Positions 34,601 to 43,499 of a stretch of DNA of 64,000 nucleotides are shown in pieces (within the stretch, counting starts at the first letter, position 1; the number at the start of each line of letters is the position of its first letter). Source of the stretch: Mycetohabitans endofungorum (lineage in GTDB: Bacteria > Pseudomonadota > Gammaproteobacteria > Burkholderiales > Burkholderiaceae). The position numbers were made by a program, and so were the translations under genes. Under the pieces are notes generated by a model. That model had not been told where the DNA came from and did not search any database. It saw nothing but the letters and a program-made list of their open reading frames with translations. Location: NCBI RefSeq assembly GCF_002927045.1, contig NZ_PRDW01000006.1, positions 149,817-213,816 on the forward strand, written 5' to 3'.

Positions 34601-34785
34601 TGGATCGCCCTAGCGTGCCGGCGCAGGTCTTCACCGCTGCACGGCGCGTTGATGCGAACGGTCAGCACGAGTCACAATAGGATCGCTCGTAACAAACCTC
34701 CTCCCTCGGACGTATCGCTGGCAACTCGCCGTACGCCATTCAAATGCGGTGTAGTACTGTGCGGCACTGTGCATGCATACAGTGC

Positions 34786-35352
34786 CTAGGTGCAATCTGG
34801 TACGTCACGTTGGCGCGACCGGCAGCGTTTGCACGCGGTGCGATCGGCGGCGGCGATTGCCGTTCTGTCAACGGCTTGCGCTGCATATGCCCAGTTTATC
34901 CACAGCCTTCCCAACACATTCTGGGGATAACACGATACCGCGGCAAGGTATCGGTTCGCACCGTCGTCCCGCGCAGTCCCTGCGCAATACGGCATCGCGA
35001 CCGTTTCGCATTGGACTTGCGGTGGCCGGGGCGTCGGCATCGCGATCAGACCATAGACGTCGAACACGAACCACGTGATCAGCGGCACGCGTTGCACGCC
35101 TGACACGCATATCGCCTCGTCCGAGTGCGGAAAGTCGTGCTCCGGCGATGGTGAGAACAGAGCAAGCAACGAGGCATCGTGGCGGCCGCTCAGTCCGAGG
35201 TCGGACAGCGCCTCTGCTTCGATGTCGTGAAGGCGCCGCCATGTCAGTGGCTCGTCGCGAACCCGATAGCGTCCGGCGATCGCATGCACGATTCGCCGCA
35301 AATCGGCGGCGGCGCGATCAAACGCCCGTTTCGAGAAAAATGCGTCGTCCAT
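34786..35352 (-). CDS. Hypothetical protein under a LexA box
   Basis: A 188-residue protein of no family I know. Its first 120 residues look well-formed (FDRAAADLRRIVHAIAGRYR, then LTWRRLHDIEAEALSDLGL); the C-terminal 60 residues are rich in arginine and cysteine and may be unstructured. AAGGAG six bases before the ATG at 35352 sets the start; a second ATG two codons earlier overlaps that site. The LexA box at 35376-35391 lies 24 bases upstream, so the gene should be induced by DNA damage. It is divergent from the small gene at 35429. Confidence 0.65.
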   Translation of the reverse strand: MDDAFFSKRAFDRAAADLRRIVHAIAGRYRVRDEPLTWRRLHDIEAEALSDLGLSGRHDASLLALFSPSPEHDFPHSDEAICVSGVQRVPLITWFVFDVYGLIAMPTPRPPQVQCETVAMPYCAGTARDDGANRYLAAVSCYPQNVLGRLWINWAYAAQAVDRTAIAAADRTACKRCRSRQRDVPDCT

Positions 35353-35375
35353 TTTCATCTCCTTGCGTTCGTATA

Positions 35376-35391
35376 CTGTATATTTATACAG
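35376..35391. promoter_or_regulatory. LexA (SOS) box between divergent genes
   Basis: CTGTATATTTATACAG fits the gamma/betaproteobacterial LexA operator CTG-N10-CAG perfectly, with the AT-rich alternating centre of the consensus. It is placed 24 bases from one start and 37 bases from the other, so a bound LexA dimer would block both promoters. Confidence 0.85.
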
Positions 35392-35428
35392 GTAATGGGG
35401 CAAGTCACGTTTTTCCGGAGGTGCCGCA

Positions 35429-35704
35429 ATGCCCGACAAACCCATGCGTCGCTCGATGCCGCAGGTGGCGGCATTCGTGGATGCACTACGGGCGGCGTTC
35501 GGCGACGTGGAAATCGATTCGATGATCGCGCGCGGCATGGCCGGAGAGCCGGTGTTCTATGCACGGGAAGGGGGCGAGTCGATCGGCACGCCTGTGCCGT
35601 GCAGCAGTGAAGGGTGGCGTGGTGCCGGCCTGGCCGCACGCCACTATTGTCCCGGTTGCAGTGGCGATTGCGTCGGTACCGCACGCCGCTGCATCAAGCC
35701 GTAG
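35429..35704 (+). CDS. Small hypothetical protein, divergent SOS partner
   Basis: A 91-residue protein; GGAGG at 35417-35421 precedes the ATG. The first 55 residues form a plausible small domain (VAAFVDALRAAFGDVEIDSM, then EPVFYAREGGESIGTPVP). The tail contains four cysteines in HYCPGCSGDC and later RRC, which might bind metal or may be read-through of a frameshifted end. The shared LexA box suggests SOS control. Function unknown. Confidence 0.6.
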   Translation: MPDKPMRRSMPQVAAFVDALRAAFGDVEIDSMIARGMAGEPVFYAREGGESIGTPVPCSSEGWRGAGLAARHYCPGCSGDCVGTARRCIKP

Positions 35705-36808
35705 CAGCCCCGTTTCCTGTTGGCGCGACAGGCACTTAGCATGCGTATCCAATGGTTGTCCACATCGTTGCAAACAAAATTTGTGAATAAGCCGGTGTAG
35801 ACTTGAACGTCGGTGGCTGCGCCACCCGTCGGGTGTCGAGCGATATCGTTCAATCCAATGAGAGTCCGTTGTGAAAACGATCTTCGCTTGCCGGCCTCGG
35901 CTCGCGTGCCTGTGGCTCGTCGTGGTGTTTTTGCCGCCGCGCCACTTGTGCTTGCGCATGTCCATTCCACTCGGCAGTCGCCAGGGCCCAACGACACGGT
36001 CAGTTCCGCGCAGCAGGACGTATGAATTGCACCGCTTGGGTCGGTGATCATTGAGTTGACCGACGTAGCGTGAAAGCGGTGCCGGCCGGCACGAACTGCG
36101 CAAGGTCAGCTGTTCGTTGCACGTTATTGCGCGGTGGGGAACAAGTGCCGCGGGCTCAAGCACTTGCGCCGCTTGTCCCGAGGATATTCACAGGGACGTT
36201 CACAAAATCTGTGGAGAACTGCGCCCCCTAGTGTCCGCGCATCACGTCCAAGTGTGATGTCGTCGTCACCGTGCGGTCAGCGCCGAAGTGTACGTTGAAA
36301 TAACCTCCTTGCGTCACGATACCCTCGCGCCATGTTCAGCTTTGCTTTCAATGTGTGCATGACTTGGCCGTTGGCGGATTGTCGCAGCCGATGATCAGTA
36401 GAGTACATCCGAGTATAGCGGCGAAGACTAGGCCGGGGGGCGACAAGCGCAAGCGTCGTGTCCATGCGTTTCGGCGTTTATTTTTCTGAAAATCCCGTAA
36501 TTAATGTCGGAGTTGGATCTATTACGCGGGTTTGTAGAGGGCATCAGTCAGGTAGCGCTCAACGCCTTCGATACTGAGAAGATCATTTCAGGTTCTTATC
36601 CGCCATTTTCTTACCTAATGGCGCAGTCGCTGTAAGCAAATCGTCAGTAAGTCGTTAGAGTGCTGTCGGGCATCGTCGACGGTTTATAGATCGACATCGT
36701 GAAAGAACCGGTGTGCTGCTTGTGTAAGCATGAAAAAAGAAGTCGTCTTATGTGGTTTTGGGATGATCAGTTAGTTGGCTTGATAATAAATTGACGTTAT
36801 TTGAAGAT
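35705..36808. other. Long intergenic region with DnaA-box-like sites
   Basis: About 1.1 kb without a gene I can support. DnaA-box-like 9-mers occur at 35756-35764 (TTGTCCACA), 35782-35790 (TTATTCACA on the minus strand), 36184-36192 and 36210-36218. From about 36480 the sequence becomes AT-rich up to the autotransporter start and should hold its promoter. A 14-codon open frame beginning MKKEVVLC at 36730 is too short to judge. Confidence 0.4.
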
Positions 36809-38896
36809 ATGAATTCAAAAATTAATCGTGGTCAATGTGCAGAACGTATCCGTTTATTTTCATCGAACCGGGTGCTGCGCGTGATTATGTCGTGCGCGGC
36901 CGTCTATTTCGCAGTAGATAGCACGGACGTAAATGCTACAGAAGAAAGAAAAAATAAATTACACGTATCAGGTTCTTCCAACTCTGAGCCGCCTGCAGGG
37001 CCACGTAAAAAGGCGCAGAAGAAGCCGCGGAGAAAAGGGCAGGAAGTGCGGCAGTTAGATCCAGATGAGCAGGCAGTGCAGCGGATATTCAAAGAGTTGC
37101 ATGAGTCCGTTTCAGAGGAGCGGTTAACACAAAGGCAGGAAGGAGGCCAACAGAAGGAAGCGTCGAATCGCGTCGAAGAGAAAGCGGAGCAGCGTCAAGA
37201 GATCCGGAGTTTCGTCGAAGAGAAAGCGGAGCAGCATCAAGAGATCCGGAGTTTCGTCAAAGAGAAAGCAGAGCAGCATCAAGAGATCCGGAGTTTCGTC
37301 AAAGAGAAAGCGGAGCAGCATCAAGAGATCCGGAGTTTCGTTAAAGAGGAAGCGGGGCAGCATCAAGAGATCCAAAGTCTCGTCGAAGAGGAAGCAGGGC
37401 AGCTGCAAGAGATCCAGAGTCTTGTCAAAGAGGAAGCGGGGCAGCTGCAAGAGATCCAGAGCCTCGTCGAAGAGGAAGCAGGGCAGTACCAAGAGATCCA
37501 AAGTCTCGTCGAAGTGGAAACAGGGCAGCACCAAGAGATCCAAAGTCTCGTCGAAGTGGAAGCAGGGCAGCACCAAGAGATTCAAAGTCTCGTTGAAGAG
37601 GAAGCGGGGCAGCTGCAAGAGATCCAAAGCCTTGTCGAAGAGGAGGCGGGGCAGCTGCAAGAGATCCAGAGTTTTGTCGAAGAGGAAGCGGGGCAGCAGG
37701 AAGAAATCCAGAGTGACGTAGAAGAGGAACCGACGCAGCAAGAGAGCACGGCCGTCGATCCGGAGTCGCGCGAGACCGCCGCATTGATCGACGACAAGCC
37801 TTCTCCCGACGATCGTCTGCGCGAAATGATCGCCTCGTACCCTCTGCTGGAGGGCAACGCGCTTTACAGTGCCGAGCGCATGTCAGAAGATGGCACCATC
37901 GTGGTGGGCGAAGGCCTCATCAACGGACGCGCACAGCCATTCATTGCGCGTGACGATGGAGGCAAGGTCGGGATTGTGGGCTTGTTCGACCTGAACGACT
38001 CGCTGAACAACGCGACCTTGTACAGTTCCGTGTTGCAATCCGCGGTGCAAACGTTCGTCCAGGACGGCATGCGTTGCAGCAGCTTCGACCAATACGGCGT
38101 GTGCATCTCGGCTGGCGCGCTATACAGCCACAATGCGGGCAAAGTGAACGGTGCGAACTGGCAGGGCGAATTCAGTGCGGCATACCGAATCAACGACGAC
38201 TGGGTTGCTGGCCTAAGCTACCAGGCGCCGAGCTATCGCTTTGACGTAAGCAACGACACAATGCGTAACCGTGCCAGCCTGTTCGGGTTATTCGCCGAGT
38301 ACGGAACCCGTACCCGTCCGGGCGTGTTTGCCCGTGTCGCGCTAGGCTACCAGCAAGGTGACTTGTCCATCGATCGGTCTTACCTGACTGCCTCCGGCGT
38401 GGACCGGTCCAACGGCGACACGACGGTCGCACAGCGCGCCGTGTCGACGCAGGGTGGCTACGTGTTCGCCGTACGGAACGCCAGTATCATGCCTTACCTG
38501 GGCATTGACTACTTGCGCACAAAACTCGGTGACTACACTGAGACATCCGGCCAGTTCCCGGTTCGTTTTAATGCCCGTACCGACGAAAACGTATATGGCA
38601 CAGTGGGACTTAGCGGTCACCTGCGCTTCACCGATCAAACGGTCATTTCGGCGGGCGTCAAGCACGTCCAACGATTGAGCAGGAGCAACGATCCGGTGTC
38701 GGCCAGCGTGCCAGGGTTCGATCCATTCGTGGTCGGCGCGCAGTCAACACGCCAATGGAGCGAGTTTAGTGTCGGTGGCCGGTTTGCGACGCCCGTAAAA
38801 GCGTCAAGCTTGGATATCGGATACCGCCGTCGCTTCGCAAGTGGTGCGGCGATCGCGCAGGACATGGGGTCGGTGTTCTTCACGATGGGCTTCTGA
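36809..38896 (+). CDS. Autotransporter with 14-residue repeat passenger
   Basis: A 695-residue type V secretion protein. An unusually long N-terminus precedes a hydrophobic signal (VLRVIMSCAAVYFAV). A basic linker follows, then residues 122-303 consist of 13 near-perfect copies of VEEEAGQLQEIQSL-like units. A short HAF-like piece (SEDGTIVVGEGLINGRAQPF) leads into the C-terminal autotransporter beta-barrel of about 280 residues, ending VFFTMGF with the required terminal phenylalanine. The repeats are acidic, glutamine-rich and probably coiled coil, forming a surface stalk. I use the ATG at 36809 rather than the TTG at 36791. No adjacent partner gene. Confidence 0.85.
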   Translation: MNSKINRGQCAERIRLFSSNRVLRVIMSCAAVYFAVDSTDVNATEERKNKLHVSGSSNSEPPAGPRKKAQKKPRRKGQEVRQLDPDEQAVQRIFKELHESVSEERLTQRQEGGQQKEASNRVEEKAEQRQEIRSFVEEKAEQHQEIRSFVKEKAEQHQEIRSFVKEKAEQHQEIRSFVKEEAGQHQEIQSLVEEEAGQLQEIQSLVKEEAGQLQEIQSLVEEEAGQYQEIQSLVEVETGQHQEIQSLVEVEAGQHQEIQSLVEEEAGQLQEIQSLVEEEAGQLQEIQSFVEEEAGQQEEIQSDVEEEPTQQESTAVDPESRETAALIDDKPSPDDRLREMIASYPLLEGNALYSAERMSEDGTIVVGEGLINGRAQPFIARDDGGKVGIVGLFDLNDSLNNATLYSSVLQSAVQTFVQDGMRCSSFDQYGVCISAGALYSHNAGKVNGANWQGEFSAAYRINDDWVAGLSYQAPSYRFDVSNDTMRNRASLFGLFAEYGTRTRPGVFARVALGYQQGDLSIDRSYLTASGVDRSNGDTTVAQRAVSTQGGYVFAVRNASIMPYLGIDYLRTKLGDYTETSGQFPVRFNARTDENVYGTVGLSGHLRFTDQTVISAGVKHVQRLSRSNDPVSASVPGFDPFVVGAQSTRQWSEFSVGGRFATPVKASSLDIGYRRRFASGAAIAQDMGSVFFTMGF
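37172..37717 (+). repeat. 13 tandem 42-bp repeats inside the autotransporter
   Basis: Each 42-bp unit encodes 14 residues. Units 1-4 read V[EK]EKAEQxQEIRSF and units 5-12 read V[EK][EV]E[AT]GQxQEIQSL/F; unit 13 is slightly divergent, and a decayed 14th follows. The two sub-families in blocks imply recent amplification by slippage or recombination. Confidence 0.92.
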
Positions 38897-39856
38897 TCGT
38901 CACTGTAGCGCGGGCTACTGTGGACGGCGCGTGGCGCCGGCGCACACGGATGCACCGCGCACCTCGAAGCGCACGGCATCGACCACTTTGTCGTGCGCGT
39001 CCATCTGCTCTAGCAGACGACGGCCGTGGCGACCAGTCAATGCGCCTTACGGAACCGAATGGCTTGCTGCTCAGTCGTCAGAGCACTGCCTCCAATGCGC
39101 CGGCTGCGCGCTCGAAGCCGATGTGTTGCCGGGCGGCCGGGATGTCGGGGGGTAGCGCAAAGACGTGCCGTCGGGTGGTGTGCCGATACACGTGACACTC
39201 TGTGCCGTGAAGTGCGTTTTTGTCGTGCGCGCCGCGGCGGCGAGCGAGGCTGTCGACGTCTGCGTCTCGCGCAGGAACCACTCATCGCGCGCGAGCTTGA
39301 TTGCGTTTTCGAATGCGTGCGGGCATGGTTGTTAAACAGCATCATCGCGACAATGATGCTCGCGTTTGCAGTTTGATCGCACGAAGGTCACTCCCGAGCC
39401 GGTTTTCGGGTCGTCGATGCGCGTCGAGACGAACAGTGAGAAAACGCTGTCGTCGCCACAGCGCTTGAGCGGCTTCAGAGGCTTGTCACTCTTCGGCAGT
39501 CTTTGGCGATCGGTGCGGCCCGACGTCAGTTCGTTTCCGTTGCAGTCGCTGACTGCACGTGGGCGTTCGCGATTGGCCGCACACCTGATCCTGCTGCATG
39601 AACGCGACGCGCAAGGAGCATGGTTCCACCCTCCGTCCGGCGTCGAGCCATCTCAGGCAGACGCTTACGTGCGGTTCGATACGATCGCACGATTCTATGC
39701 AAGAGCGGGATGACGGTGACATGCCCATAGGTGCCTCATCAGGCAGTCTGGGGTTGCAAAATCGTGCAAATCCGACGTGCGAGTCCGCCTGGCTGGGACA
39801 ACGTCGCGACTGCTCGGCTGTGCCGCGTGGTGGCGTGGGTGCGGCACAGGGGTGGT
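38897..39856. other. Gene-poor region with a decayed minus-strand gene
   Basis: About 960 bases. Between 39281 and 38910 the minus strand reads HDKNALHGTECHVYRHTTRR and FALPPDIPAARQHIGFERAA, then after a shift AIRFRKAHLVATAVV and LEQMDAHDKVVDAVRFEVRG ending GATRRPQ. This is consistent with one dead gene of unknown family. The stretch 39370-39850 shows nothing I can support. Confidence 0.35.
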
Positions 39857-40117
39857 TCAGGTGAGCGGCGGCCGGCCGGATGTCGGCTTACGCCGGAGAG
39901 CACCGCCCGACCGGTTGAGCACCATGCGCTCGTAGAGTCGGGACACGGTTGTGCTGCCCGTCTTGACGAACAGGAACGGAAACAATCCATGCACGAGCGC
40001 AGCGAACGCGGCCAGTAGCATCGGGCCTCCGAACGAGAACGACGCTCTCATGTGTTGCAGATAGCTTTCGCCGACGGAGGCCGGGTGCCGCGTAAACGCG
40101 CCGAACAGGGTTCTCAT
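39857..40117 (-). CDS. DUF6356 family protein
   Basis: An 86-residue protein. Its pattern F..HPASVGESYLQHMRASFSFGG followed by one helix (LLAAFAALVHGLFPFLFVKT) and GSTTVSRLYERM is the DUF6356 signature. It is probably an inner-membrane-associated protein of unknown role, widespread in Proteobacteria. It is complete and isolated, divergent from the Lrp/AsnC regulator. Confidence 0.8.
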   Translation of the reverse strand: MRTLFGAFTRHPASVGESYLQHMRASFSFGGPMLLAAFAALVHGLFPFLFVKTGSTTVSRLYERMVLNRSGGALRRKPTSGRPPLT

Positions 40118-40283
40118 GGGCAGCGCTCGAGTCGATGGGTTTGATGCAACGGGCCGACGCTCATCAAGCCGGCGGCCGTGTGCAGAATAAAGGCAATCTT
40201 ATAATCGGGGGCGTGAAAAAGGATTGCAAATTTGTGCACGGTGGTAAGTGAAAGTAGAAAAAATTCCTAATATTGACCCATCC

Positions 40284-40778
40284 ATGGACAAGATAGACGC
40301 CAAGATATTGTCGCTGCTGCAGCACGACGCATCCCTCGGATTGAACGATATTGCCAAGGCGGTGAATCTGTCACCGACGCCGTGCTGGCGCCGCATACAG
40401 AAACTGCGCGAGGACGGCGTGATCCAGCGGCAAGTCGTGTTGTGCGATCCGATTAAGCTCAATCTCGGATTGACCGCATTCGTGACGATCCGCGCGAGCC
40501 AGCACAACGACGGATGGACGAGCCGTTTTCTTAAGGGGGTGACGGCGATCCCGGAAATCGTCGAAATCTACCGAATGACCGGCGACGTTGATTACTTGCT
40601 GAAAGTGGTGGTGCCCGACATCGCCGGCTATGACAACGTGTATAAGCGCCTGATTAAGGTCGCCGAGTTGCTCGATGTGAGCGCGAGTTTCGCGATGGAG
40701 GTGGTCAAACATACGACCGCTTTCCCACTGGACCATGTCACTGACCGCAGCACACGAACCACGTCTCGACGATTGTGA
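40284..40778 (+). CDS. Lrp/AsnC-family transcriptional regulator
   Basis: A 164-residue regulator with an N-terminal HTH (LDxxDxxIL-like MDKIDAKILSLLQHDASLGL, then NLSPTPCWRRIQKL) and a C-terminal RAM ligand domain (VVEIYRMTGD-like VEIYRMTGDVDYLLKVVV). An in-frame GTG at 40248 could add 12 residues, but the family normally starts near the ATG at 40284. It is likely to sense an amino acid; its target may be the neighbouring LysE-type exporter. Confidence 0.85.
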   Translation: MDKIDAKILSLLQHDASLGLNDIAKAVNLSPTPCWRRIQKLREDGVIQRQVVLCDPIKLNLGLTAFVTIRASQHNDGWTSRFLKGVTAIPEIVEIYRMTGDVDYLLKVVVPDIAGYDNVYKRLIKVAELLDVSASFAMEVVKHTTAFPLDHVTDRSTRTTSRRL

Positions 40779-40891
40779 ACAGCCGCGCTGGGTGCCGGAC
40801 TAGTGTGCCACGCGGCAATTCAGATGACGGAATAGGTGGAACTCGGCTACGCTTACGTTCTGCATGCCTACGACTCGGAGTGAAAGCCGCG

Positions 40892-41320
40892 ATGTCCTAT
40901 GACCCCAATAACCCATTCGCACGCATCCTGCGTGGCGAGTTGCCATGCGTCAAAGTCGCGGAGACCGGCGACGTGCTGGCTTTCATGGACCTGATGCCAC
41001 AGGCCGACGGCCACGTACTGGTGGTGCCGAAGGAAGCGGCGGCGCAGATCTTCGACCTGTCGGATGCGGCAGGGGCAGCGTGCCTTCGGATGGTCCGCCG
41101 GGTCGCCACCGCTGTGCGTGCTGCGCTGAAACCGGAGGGCATGTTGGTGGCCCAGTTCAACGGGGCCGCGGCCGGGCAAACCGTGCCGCACGTGCATTTC
41201 CATGTGATTCCACGTCGTGCCGGCGAAGAACTCGAGCATCACGCGCGCGTGGCGGCCGAGCCGGGCAAGCTCGAGGCGATCGCACAGCAGATCCGTGCTC
41301 AACTCGAGTCAATTGACTGA
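40892..41320 (+). CDS. HIT-family nucleotide hydrolase
   Basis: A 142-residue histidine-triad protein. It opens YDPNNPFARILRGELPCVKV and contains the catalytic triad in HVHFHVIPR. HIT proteins cleave nucleoside phosphoramidates or dinucleotides. The ATG at 40892 is chosen over the longer frame from 40775, which overlaps the upstream gene and lacks similarity. The LysE-type gene follows 15 bases later. Confidence 0.9.
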   Translation: MSYDPNNPFARILRGELPCVKVAETGDVLAFMDLMPQADGHVLVVPKEAAAQIFDLSDAAGAACLRMVRRVATAVRAALKPEGMLVAQFNGAAAGQTVPHVHFHVIPRRAGEELEHHARVAAEPGKLEAIAQQIRAQLESID

Positions 41321-41335
41321 TTCAGGGAGCGTGCG

Positions 41336-41962
41336 ATGTTTGAACTTTCGACATTGGGCACGTTCGTCGTAGTCGTGCTCGGCCTGTTTCTGATACCGGG
41401 GCCGGCTGTGCTGCTGGTGCTCACACGCACGGTGCAGGGCGGGCGCAAGACCGGTGTGCTGACCGGGCTGGGCGTGGCAGTCGGCGATTTCATTCATACG
41501 GTGTTTGCCGCCGTGGGCCTGTCGGCATTGCTGATGACGTCGGCGCTGGCGTTCAACATCGTCAAGCTGGTCGGCGCCGCCTATCTGCTGTACCTGGGCG
41601 TGTGCGCGCTGCGTAAAAAAACCGCCGACGGACACGCGCCGGCGCCTGCGGCAGTCGAGATCTCGCCGCTGAAGGCGTTCCTTCAGGCCGTGCCGGCTGA
41701 AGTGCTGAATCCGAAGACCGCATTGTTCTTTCTTGCCTTCCTGCCGCAGTTCGTGCAGCCGGAGCGCGGCGCGACGTTTGTCCAGTTTACCGTGCTGGGA
41801 CTGATTTTCGTTGCGATGGGTGCGGTGTACACGACGTTGCTTGTCGTCGCGATGCGGCCATTGGCGCGCCTTGTCGCGAAGCTGCATTGGCTGCGTCGCT
41901 GGCAACAGAAGATCATCGGTGTGATCTTTATCTCGCTGGGATTGAAGGTCGCGATGCAGTAA
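41336..41962 (+). CDS. LysE/RhtB-family amino-acid exporter
   Basis: A 208-residue inner-membrane protein with five to six helices. The LysE signature is visible as FLIPGPAVLLVLTRTVQGGRK and, later, PKTALFFLAFLPQFV. CAGGGAGCG precedes the ATG. It would export an amino acid or homoserine lactone-type solute. Probably co-transcribed with the HIT gene. Confidence 0.9.
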   Translation: MFELSTLGTFVVVVLGLFLIPGPAVLLVLTRTVQGGRKTGVLTGLGVAVGDFIHTVFAAVGLSALLMTSALAFNIVKLVGAAYLLYLGVCALRKKTADGHAPAPAAVEISPLKAFLQAVPAEVLNPKTALFFLAFLPQFVQPERGATFVQFTVLGLIFVAMGAVYTTLLVVAMRPLARLVAKLHWLRRWQQKIIGVIFISLGLKVAMQ

Positions 41963-42029
41963 CGATAGAGCATCGGGCCGCGCACCAATGTGATAATGTC
42001 GTCTTGCCGCTAGTTTCCTGGAGACGATT

Positions 42030-43160
42030 TTGACTCGCATCGACAACCCGTCGCACGCTCAGGAGGTGGGCGTGGTCGACGCCACGCAGGACACGACCCG
42101 CATCGACGACGTGCGCATCGGCGCCGTGCGGCCGTTGATCTCGCCGGCGTTGTTGCTGGACGAGTTGCCGGCGCCGGCCTCGGTGCAGCAACTAGTCGAG
42201 CACAGCCGCGCGCGCATTGCCGATGTGCTCAATGGCCGGGACGACCGGTTGGTTGCGGTGGTCGGCCCATGCTCGATCCACGACCACGACCAAGCGCTCG
42301 ACTATGCGCGCCGGCTCAAAGGTGCCGCTGATCGGCTGCACGAGGATTTGTTGATCGTGATGCGGGTTTACTTCGAAAAGCCGCGTACCACGGTTGGTTG
42401 GAAAGGCTATATCAACGATCCGCGCCTGGACGGCAGCTTTCGAATCAATGAGGGGCTGCGCCGCGCGCGCGAGTTACTGCTGCAAATCAACGGCCTTGGG
42501 CTTCCGACTGCCACTGAATTCCTGGATCTGCTCAGCCCGCAATACATCGCGGACCTGGTGGCGTGGGGTGCAATCGGGGCGCGCACCACCGAGAGCCAGA
42601 GTCACCGCCAACTGGCGTCAGGCTTAAGCTGTCCGATCGGATTCAAGAACGGTACCGACGGCGGCGTGCAGGTTGCCACAGACGCGATTGTGGCCGTCCG
42701 CGCCCGCCACGCATTCATGGGCATGACGAAGATGGGCACGGCGGCTATCTTCGAGACGCGCGGCAACCGTGACGCGCATGTGATCCTGCGCGGTGGCAAG
42801 AAAGGGCCGAACTACGATGCTGCCGCCATCGAGGGAAGCTGCGCGGTGCTCAGGGCGGCAGGGCTGCGCGAGCATGTGATGGTCGATTGCTCACATGCGA
42901 ATTCCGGCAAGTCACATCTGCGCCAGCTCGATGTCGCGCGGGACTTGGCCGCGCAACTGTCGCACGGTGAGCGTCGCCTCAGCGGTGTGATGATCGAGAG
43001 CCACCTCGAGGAAGGACGCCAGGACTTGAAGCCCGGTGTGCCGCTGCGATGGGGTGTATCGATCACCGACGCGTGTCTGGGCTGGGCGCAGACCGAGCCG
43101 GTGCTGGAGATGCTGGCCAGTGCGGTACGGGCCCGACGCGCCGCCGCGGCGCGGCGGTAA
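42030..43160 (+). CDS. aroG: 3-deoxy-7-phosphoheptulonate synthase, class I
   Basis: A 376-residue DAHP synthase that joins phosphoenolpyruvate and erythrose 4-phosphate at the entry of the shikimate pathway. Motifs include VVGPCSIHD, RVYFEKPRTTVGWKG, LSCPIGFKNGTDG and DCSHANSGK. The TTG at 42030 has GGAG nine bases upstream. The N-terminal extension suits the feedback-sensitive AroF/G/H type; which effector cannot be read. Confidence 0.93.
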   Translation: MTRIDNPSHAQEVGVVDATQDTTRIDDVRIGAVRPLISPALLLDELPAPASVQQLVEHSRARIADVLNGRDDRLVAVVGPCSIHDHDQALDYARRLKGAADRLHEDLLIVMRVYFEKPRTTVGWKGYINDPRLDGSFRINEGLRRARELLLQINGLGLPTATEFLDLLSPQYIADLVAWGAIGARTTESQSHRQLASGLSCPIGFKNGTDGGVQVATDAIVAVRARHAFMGMTKMGTAAIFETRGNRDAHVILRGGKKGPNYDAAAIEGSCAVLRAAGLREHVMVDCSHANSGKSHLRQLDVARDLAAQLSHGERRLSGVMIESHLEEGRQDLKPGVPLRWGVSITDACLGWAQTEPVLEMLASAVRARRAAAARR

Positions 43161-43499
43161 GTACCGAAGTCGGTGATGCGTTCGTTGCCGGTGACGGCTG
43201 GACGGCTAAGCCGCGATGGCGGGCCTGACCAGAGTGAAGTTTGCGGCCCGATCCGCCGGCGGATCCCGCTACTCGGCGCTGTACGCGTCAAGCAAGCTCG
43301 TGTCGCGCGTGACCTGTTCCGGTATCAACGCGCGCAGAACGCGCGTCAGCGTGCTGTTGCGCAGGCCGCAGGATGTAACGCGACGAAGGAATGTGTCGGT
43401 CCATGCCGCATGTCGCCGCGGGTTGTCGCACAGGCCAATCGACCATAGATCGAGTGTGGCCGCAGCAGGTCCCCGTCAGGTTATTAGAGCAGAGACGCT
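43161..43499. other. Intergenic region with an unplaced minus-strand fragment
   Basis: About 340 bases. The minus strand contains a stretch reading CGLRNSTLTRVLRALIPEQV then TRDTSLLDAYSAE, which looks coding but has no recognised family or start. The right end should hold the promoter of the CoA-transferase. Confidence 0.3.

Noticed and set aside
35869..36060. Small secreted peptide beginning MKTIFACRPRLACLW
   Set aside because: The hydrophobic start is followed by low-complexity arginine-rich sequence and a competing frame; no supporting site or family.
37172..37717. CRISPR array
   Set aside because: The 42-bp units are contiguous with no spacers and are coding in frame; no cas genes.
37124..37741. 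Long minus-strand open frame opposite the autotransporter repeats
   Set aside because: It is the mirror of the 42-bp repeats; a repeat unit of a multiple of three keeps antisense frames open. No start site or family.
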